Shown in pieces: positions 59,561 to 64,000 of a stretch of 64,000 nt of DNA. The stretch is from NCBI RefSeq assembly GCF_015845845.1, contig NZ_LDIG01000113.1:1-64000 (forward strand), given 5' to 3'. Source of the stretch: Paenibacillus dendritiformis (GTDB taxonomy: Bacteria; Bacillota; Bacilli; Paenibacillales; Paenibacillaceae). Position 1 is the first letter of the stretch, and each line of letters opens with the position of its first letter. The translations under genes were made by a program, and so were the position numbers. The notes beneath the pieces are model-generated. The model saw nothing but the letters and a program-made list of their open reading frames with translations. It was not told the origin of the DNA and did no database searches.

Positions 59561-60520
59561 ATGAAAGCAGTTGAGAAGAAGCGGTGGGTGCTGTTGGGAG
59601 CGGTTATTGCTGTAGGGGTATGGTTTTGGGCGCAGCCGACGACTTTGGGGGTTAAGCAATTTTTGAAAAGTGCTCTGGCTGAATTGCGTCCGGAAACGGA
59701 CAACCGGTTGTTCGCGCATTATGATTTGGGGGCTGAGGCGGCGATCGTGATTGATCAGGATACGGGGAAGGTGCTCTTTTTTAAAAATGATCAGGAACGG
59801 AAGGCGCCTGCCAGCACGACGAAAATGATGACGGCGTTGCTTGGTCTGGAGCGGAAGCAGGGGAATGACACGGTGGAAGTGGGCCAGGAGGTCCTCCTTA
59901 AGGAGCCGGGGGAGAGCACGGCCGGGTTGCAGCCGGGCCAGCAGATTTCCTGGTATCAGTTGATTGAAGCGCTAATGCTTCCATCCGGCAATGATGCGGC
60001 GCGAACGATTGCGGTTCAGATCGGACGCGAGGCAAGCGGCGATCCGGATATGAGCATCGATGAAGCGATGGAGGTGTTCGTCGGCATGATGAATGAACGG
60101 GCCGAGGAGCTGGGGCTGCGGAACACTCATTTCAACAATCCGCACGGTCTGAATGATCCGGATCATTACAGCTCGGCGTATGATTTGGCGCTTATCGCTC
60201 AAGAGGCGATGAAGAACAAGCATTTCCGCGCGATTGTCCGTATGACGTATGCGGAGGTGACCCCGGCCTCGGTTGGAGCCCAGGGCGAAGTGTCGGGATT
60301 GGTCAACCGCAATCAACTGCTGCAAAAAGGGAGTGAATATTATTATGAAGGAGCTACGGGGATAAAGACCGGCTTCACGGATGAGGCAGGGTATTGTCTC
60401 GTGTCGTCGGCCGTGCGGGATGGCCGCCATCTGATTGCCGTCGTCCTTCATTCCACAAGTGATAAGGTATGGAAGGACTCGCACAAGCTGCTGGATTTCG
60501 GATTCGGTCAACTGAACTGA
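59561..60520 (+). CDS. dacF: D-alanyl-D-alanine carboxypeptidase (S11)
   Basis: Trims the terminal D-Ala from peptidoglycan stems; 319 aa. An N-terminal membrane segment (WVLLGAVIAVGVWFWA) acts as a signal or anchor. The active-site motifs are S85-x-x-K88 in APASTTKMMTALL, S142-G-N144 in MLPSGNDAARTIA and K269-T-G in IKTGFTDEAGYCL. The C-terminal PBP5 beta-domain and amphipathic anchor are missing, so the enzyme ends after the catalytic domain, similar to the shorter DacF-like relatives. AAGGTGAG lies seven bases before the ATG. The symbol is a best guess among dac paralogues. Confidence 0.9.
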   Translation: MKAVEKKRWVLLGAVIAVGVWFWAQPTTLGVKQFLKSALAELRPETDNRLFAHYDLGAEAAIVIDQDTGKVLFFKNDQERKAPASTTKMMTALLGLERKQGNDTVEVGQEVLLKEPGESTAGLQPGQQISWYQLIEALMLPSGNDAARTIAVQIGREASGDPDMSIDEAMEVFVGMMNERAEELGLRNTHFNNPHGLNDPDHYSSAYDLALIAQEAMKNKHFRAIVRMTYAEVTPASVGAQGEVSGLVNRNQLLQKGSEYYYEGATGIKTGFTDEAGYCLVSSAVRDGRHLIAVVLHSTSDKVWKDSHKLLDFGFGQLN

Positions 60521-60531
60521 GGAAATAATAG

Positions 60532-60572
60532 ACGCCCCCTGTAATGACGATTGACGTCGCGCAGGGGGCGTG
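60532..60572 (+). terminator. Hairpin after the DD-carboxypeptidase gene
   Basis: ACGCCCCCTG pairs perfectly with CAGGGGGCGT around a 21-base loop. Only a short T-rich tail follows, and the next gene is convergent, so it may serve both strands. Confidence 0.6.
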
Positions 60573-60651
60573 TTATAGGGGTTACAAAGAAAGCGGCAGA
60601 ACCATAGGTTCAAGTGCATCTTTGCGGTTGCAGTTGGTTACGGCTTCGTGA

Positions 60652-61641
60652 TTACTCTACGCGGGAGTTGTTTTTCACGAAGTCGATGATTTCGTCTACA
60701 TAACCGAAGGCGATTGCTGTTACGGTATCGGCTGCGCCGTAGTAAATCGCAATGCGGCCGGTAGCGGCATCCACGAGCGAAGCGCATGGGAATGCAACGT
60801 TCGGAACGTCGCCGACGCACTCGTACAGAGTGGATGGTTGCAGCAGGTATGGCTCGCTGCGGTACAGGACTTTCCATGGTTGCTCCAAGTCAAGCAGCGC
60901 GGCGCCGAATGCGTAAACGAAGCCGTTGCAGGAGTTGAGCACGCCGTGATAGATCATCAGCCAGCCTTCGCTTGTCTCGATTGGGATTGGGCCTGCGCCA
61001 ATCTTCTTGCTCTGCCATCCGCCCATAGGCGCCATGACATGACGGTGATGGCCCCAGTGCTCCATATCCGGGCTCTCGCTGTAGAAGATATCGCCGAATG
61101 GAGTATGGCCCGTATCGGATGGACGGCTCAGCATGGCATATTTGCCGTTAATTTTGCGCGGGAACATGACCCCGTTGCGGTTGTATGGCAAGAATGCATT
61201 TTCAAGCTGATGGAATGTCTTGAAATCATATGTGTAAGCGACACCGATTGTCGGCCCGTGGTAAATGTTGCACCAGGTGACATAGAAGCGGTCTTCGATC
61301 CAGCATACGCGCGGATCGTAGCCTTCGATGAAGTTGCCGATCTCCGGATCGTCGCATTGGAACTTGATTGGCTCCGGGTTGATGTCCCAGTTCAAACCGT
61401 CTTTGCTGAAGCCGGCATGAAGCCGCATGTAACGGCATTTGTCATCGCAGCGGAAGACGCCTGCGAATCCGCCCTCGAAAGGAACGACGGCGCTGTTAAA
61501 GATACTGTTGGAATTAGGCAGCAAATCACGCGGGATGACCGGGTTGTTGCTGTAGCGCCACAACACCTCTTTATGGCCTGCTGGCCGCTCTTCCCACGGC
61601 ATGTTCGGGATATCCGGACCGAGAATCTTCAATTGGCTCAT
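60652..61641 (-). CDS. GH130-family glycoside phosphorylase
   Basis: A 329-aa five-bladed beta-propeller enzyme. Family 130 members phosphorolyse beta-mannosides, giving mannose-1-phosphate. Family features: [54 protein letters not shown] with the proton-donor Asp, and [40 protein letters not shown] and [20 protein letters not shown] end the propeller. The ATG at 61641 has GAGGAG seven bases before it. The exact substrate (mannosyl-glucose, mannobiose or mannooligosaccharide) cannot be fixed. A minus-strand promoter lies 212-240 bases upstream, and a LacI-type operator is near it. Confidence 0.92.
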   Translation of the reverse strand: MSQLKILGPDIPNMPWEERPAGHKEVLWRYSNNPVIPRDLLPNSNSIFNSAVVPFEGGFAGVFRCDDKCRYMRLHAGFSKDGLNWDINPEPIKFQCDDPEIGNFIEGYDPRVCWIEDRFYVTWCNIYHGPTIGVAYTYDFKTFHQLENAFLPYNRNGVMFPRKINGKYAMLSRPSDTGHTPFGDIFYSESPDMEHWGHHRHVMAPMGGWQSKKIGAGPIPIETSEGWLMIYHGVLNSCNGFVYAFGAALLDLEQPWKVLYRSEPYLLQPSTLYECVGDVPNVAFPCASLVDAATGRIAIYYGAADTVTAIAFGYVDEIIDFVKNNSRVE

Positions 61642-61852
61642 GATGTGACTCCTCACTTTGCAAATAATGTCATGATGAAATATCGTACAGCGTGGATAGA
61701 CATGCACCTTCAGGCCGGCGAAGCTCTCCAGCCCCTCCCTTACAGTCTGGGCAGGAAGGACCCATCATAGACCTGGGCGGTCACCACCTGCTGCCGGCGA
61801 ATGCTGCGCGCCGAAAAAATGACGCAGGACAAAACGCCCTTTTCCTACATCC

Positions 61853-61881
61853 AGAGTAATCGAGACTTGGCATAATGTCAA
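61853..61881 (-). promoter_or_regulatory. SigA-type promoter of the GH130 gene
   Basis: On the minus strand TTGACA (61881-61876), a 17-base spacer and TACTCT (61858-61853). The -35 is perfect. It leaves a leader of about 205 bases before the start codon. Confidence 0.65.
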
Positions 61882-61930
61882 GTTTATAATGTGCATTTTG
61901 TATCAAAAATCCTACAAAACTATCTGATTT

Positions 61931-61966
61931 AACTTACATTTTAAAATGAATGTAAGTTTACATTTG
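61931..61966. promoter_or_regulatory. LacI-type operator near the GH130 promoter
   Basis: AACTTACATT (61931-61940) and AATGTAAGTT (61949-61958) form a perfect inverted repeat with an 8-base gap, followed by a further TTTACATTT half site. The same half sites recur at 63122-63150. Confidence 0.65.
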
Positions 61967-62017
61967 AAATCATGCAGCGGGAGAGAGGCCGGCGCCGATC
62001 ACTGGGGAGGGGCGCGC

Positions 62018-63049
62018 TCACGACTCCCGCCACATCATCTCGACATCGAGCCGGATCATCTCGTTCGGCCGCTTCGGATGGTCCATTCTCCACACGATCT
62101 GGTCGCCTGCCCGCATGCCCATTTCCTCCTTGGGAACATGTACGGTCGTCAGAGACGGCTGCACCAGTATCGATTCCGCGATATTGTCGAAGCCGGTCAA
62201 TGCGATATCGTCCGGAATGCCGAGCCCCGATTGGCGTATGATCGTCATGATTTCAAGCGCGATAGCGTCGTTCACGCAGACGAAGGCAGTCGGCTTCCGC
62301 TTCATGGCGTGGAAGGCTTCCCGCAGTTCCGCCTCCGTGTAATAATGGCGCTGCATCCGGTTGATGATGCAATATTCCTCGTTCGCTTCCATCCCGTGGT
62401 CCCGCAAGGCAAGCTGGAAGCCTTCCCAACGCTCGCGGTAGCTCAGACATGAGCCGATATCTCCCACGAAGCCGATATTCCGGTGGCCCTGCTCAATAAG
62501 CTTGCTCGTCAGCTTATGCACGCTGTGCTTGTTGTCGGCCAGCAAAATATCGCATTTCAAATCGCCGGGCTTATAGTCGGCATGAGTGTCGATGAACAGG
62601 GATGCCGTTCCGGTAGATGCAATCATCTCGTAGTATTCGCGGAGGAATGGCCCGATCGTGATGACTCCCGCCGGCTTCTGCTGGTGAAATAGTCCCGGAA
62701 GGAGAAGCTGGCGCTCTTCCTCCATATCGACGATGGTCATCGTCAACGTGCAGCCTGCTTCCTTCAGCGTCGCGTTCAGCCCCTTCAAGAAAGACATCCA
62801 ATAAGGATTGCCCATATAGTCCGAATGGGTCAGCAGCGCGACAAGCCGGTTCTCTGCGGCGTAAGCCTCGGAAGAGGCCAGGTCATGATGAATCTTCATA
62901 TAACCGAGCTCGACCGCCTTTTGCAGGACGCGCCGCTTCGTGTCTTCACGCAGACCGGGATCGTTGTTCAGCGCCTTGGATACAGTGTTCCGGGACAGGC
63001 CCAGAGCGTCGGCGATTTGCTGCTGAGTAACTTTCGTTTTATGTGACAT
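62018..63049 (-). CDS. LacI-family transcriptional regulator
   Basis: A 343-aa repressor. The helix-turn-helix is VTQQQIADALGLSRNTVSKA at 7-26, with the hinge KALNNDPGLREDTKRRVLQK. The periplasmic-binding-protein-like core reads RLVALLTHSDYMGNPYWMSF, GHRNIGFVGDIGSCLSYRER and AFVCVNDAIALEIMTIIRQS, with DDIALTGFDNIAES near the end. The ligand is unknown, but the gene lies between a GH130 phosphorylase and a sugar-binding lipoprotein, so a mannoside or derived sugar is likely. Its own promoter carries an operator, suggesting autorepression. Confidence 0.94.
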   Translation of the reverse strand: MSHKTKVTQQQIADALGLSRNTVSKALNNDPGLREDTKRRVLQKAVELGYMKIHHDLASSEAYAAENRLVALLTHSDYMGNPYWMSFLKGLNATLKEAGCTLTMTIVDMEEERQLLLPGLFHQQKPAGVITIGPFLREYYEMIASTGTASLFIDTHADYKPGDLKCDILLADNKHSVHKLTSKLIEQGHRNIGFVGDIGSCLSYRERWEGFQLALRDHGMEANEEYCIINRMQRHYYTEAELREAFHAMKRKPTAFVCVNDAIALEIMTIIRQSGLGIPDDIALTGFDNIAESILVQPSLTTVHVPKEEMGMRAGDQIVWRMDHPKRPNEMIRLDVEMMWRES

Positions 63050-63111
63050 GGGTTCATCGCTCCGATTCGTGGTGGTTGCTCCTAGTTTCGTACTCTAAAC
63101 TGTATAGTATT

Positions 63112-63150
63112 AGTATAATTTAACTTTACATTTTTGACAAATGTAAAGTT
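63112..63150 (-). promoter_or_regulatory. lacI promoter with overlapping operator
   Basis: On the minus strand TTGTCA (63139-63134), a 16-base spacer and TATACT (63117-63112). The inverted repeat AACTTTACATTT (63122-63133) / AAATGTAAAGTT (63139-63150) covers the -35 and spacer, so binding would block the promoter. It also lies upstream of the divergent binding-protein gene. Confidence 0.7.
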
Positions 63151-63247
63151 GCAAATGATGGGCAAGCGCCGAAGATGGATCATTTTTAGCGGGCAGGCCG
63201 GCCGCTTGAAACGGTTAGCGGATGAAGAGTAGAATAAGCTTTGGACA

Positions 63248-63285
63248 AGGGTCTATCAGAACATGTATACTGATAGGCCCTTTTT
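63248..63285 (+). terminator. Terminator or attenuator ahead of the binding-protein gene
   Basis: AGGGTCTATCAG (63248-63259) pairs with CTGATAGGCCCT (63270-63281) with one mismatch, followed by TTTTT. It lies between the operator and the start at 63341, where a transcript from a promoter near the operator would meet it. Confidence 0.65.
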
Positions 63286-63340
63286 GTATATATTGCGGCA
63301 TGGAGCCGTGAACTTCAGCAACAGGAAAGGAGAGAGAGGA

Positions 63341-64000
63341 GTGCAGGAGTATAAAGGAACAACGGTATCAAAGAAAATGTTGAATGCGCTTACAACCCTG
63401 GTAAGGGCGATGTGCGGCAAATGGAAGTCCATCTTGGCAGCCTGGACATGCTGTTCGTTGGCGCTGTCGCTCGCCGGCTGCCATCCGTCCAACGTGGATT
63501 GGATGAAGGCCGAGCGGGATCGAACGGGCCCCTCGATCACGATCGTGATGAACAGTCTCGGGATCAAGTTTCCCGAGCCGTGGACAGAGAACGATAATCC
63601 GTATCTGTCGTATATCGAGGACGAGACGGGGCTCCAGGTAGAGGTCATTATTCCTCCGTGGCACCGGTATGAAGATCGGGTAGGCGCAATGATGATGTCG
63701 AGCCATACGCCTGATCTGATCAGCATTTCCGATCCGAATTGGGTCTCGCATTACGCGCGCAAGCAGATGCTGGCTCCGCTCGATCATTTGATTGAACGCT
63801 ATGCTCCGCAGTTGAAGGAACGGGTTCCCGCCGAAGTGTGGGAGCAGGTATCCTTCAACGGCCAAGTGTACGCCATTCCGAGTCTGAACGAAGCGAAAGG
63901 ATTGGAAATGATGTACATCCGCAAAGATTGGTTGGACCGTCTTGGCCTTGCGCTGCCCAAGACGCTTGATGAGATCGTAGCCGTAATGCGGGCTTTTTCC
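63341..64000 (+). CDS. Extracellular solute-binding lipoprotein (LplA-like), partial
   Basis: The first 220 codons of a sugar ABC transporter binding protein; the gene continues past the window. GTG at 63341 follows AAAGGAGAGAGAGGA. The signal peptide (WTCCSLALSLAGC) ends in a LAGC lipobox, then SITIVMNSLGIKFPEPWTEN begins the mature domain. NPYLSYIEDETGLQVEVIIP and MMMSSHTPDLISISDPNWVS and MMYIRKDWLDRLGLALPKTL are family-like. LplA-type proteins of Paenibacillus usually bind complex oligosaccharides. It is divergent from lacI and probably shares the operator. Confidence 0.9.
   Translation, partial: MQEYKGTTVSKKMLNALTTLVRAMCGKWKSILAAWTCCSLALSLAGCHPSNVDWMKAERDRTGPSITIVMNSLGIKFPEPWTENDNPYLSYIEDETGLQVEVIIPPWHRYEDRVGAMMMSSHTPDLISISDPNWVSHYARKQMLAPLDHLIERYAPQLKERVPAEVWEQVSFNGQVYAIPSLNEAKGLEMMYIRKDWLDRLGLALPKTLDEIVAVMRAFS

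Overview
The window looks like a chromosomal segment of a Gram-positive, spore-forming Paenibacillaceae bacterium, most likely a Paenibacillus. Base composition is moderately GC-rich, and strong AGGAGG-type ribosome binding sites and TTG/GTG starts are common. The gene content fits: a CotF-type spore coat gene, odhAB, an HPr-kinase-like gene, a copper-amine-oxidase-type stalk protein, an AraC/YesM-type regulatory pair and an LplA-like sugar-binding lipoprotein. This assignment is inference from gene families; no rRNA or tRNA gene was seen.

Layout. 0.3-4 kb: small protein, viroplasmin/RNase H, zinc-ribbon protein, frameshifted coat gene, YebC-family regulator. 4-8.8 kb: maltose-phosphorylase-type GH65 enzyme plus beta-phosphoglucomutase, with a divergent AraC regulator. 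8.8-19.4 kb: a strikingly decayed tract in which truncated genes are joined abruptly (sensor kinase / GH3 glycosidase / FMN reductase; a membrane-anchored protein / DUF4184; a methyltransferase that has lost its SAM loop), mixed with intact genes (SufR-like regulator plus J-domain protein, VOC protein, two GNATs, nucleotidyltransferase). 20-24 kb: a 1142-residue exported protein with eight repeats, and a general stress protein. 24-29 kb: ABC ATPase, FadR-type regulator, a WXG100 protein with a small membrane partner, lipoprotein, phosphotransferase. 29.5-38 kb: odhAB, a transglutaminase-like protein, an HPr-kinase-like protein. 38-44.6 kb: M50 protease, NlpC/P60 lipoprotein, alpha/beta hydrolase, Mug glycosylase, UvrD-type helicase. 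44.7-46 kb: a wrecked ABC transporter under a PadR repressor with visible operators. 46.6-57.4 kb: aldehyde dehydrogenase, Fhs, thiamine-binding protein, membrane GDPD, glutamate dehydrogenase, SGNH hydrolase, VanRS-like two-component system. 58-60.5 kb: a transposase-derived gene behind a LexA-like box, a 44-bp tandem repeat, a DD-carboxypeptidase. 60.6-64 kb: GH130 enzyme, LacI regulator and the start of a sugar-binding lipoprotein, tied together by TTTACATT/AATGTAAA operators.

How the genes work together. Two sugar modules use phosphorolysis rather than hydrolysis (GH65 + PgmB; GH130 with a LacI regulator and an ABC binding protein). OdhAB, GdhA and the HPr-kinase-like protein belong to central carbon and nitrogen control.

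The most unusual features are: (1) three copies of a long-hairpin intergenic repeat with CCTGCAAA arm tips, two of them about 32 kb apart in opposite orientation and each ending in the same 16-codon micro-ORF; (2) at least five gene-to-gene or intragenic deletion scars; (3) an HPr-kinase paralogue with an altered signature; (4) a WXG100 protein overlapping a small membrane protein gene by one base; (5) a transposase-derived gene with an apparent SOS box. Several frameshifts sit in homopolymers, so some of the decay could be sequencing error.
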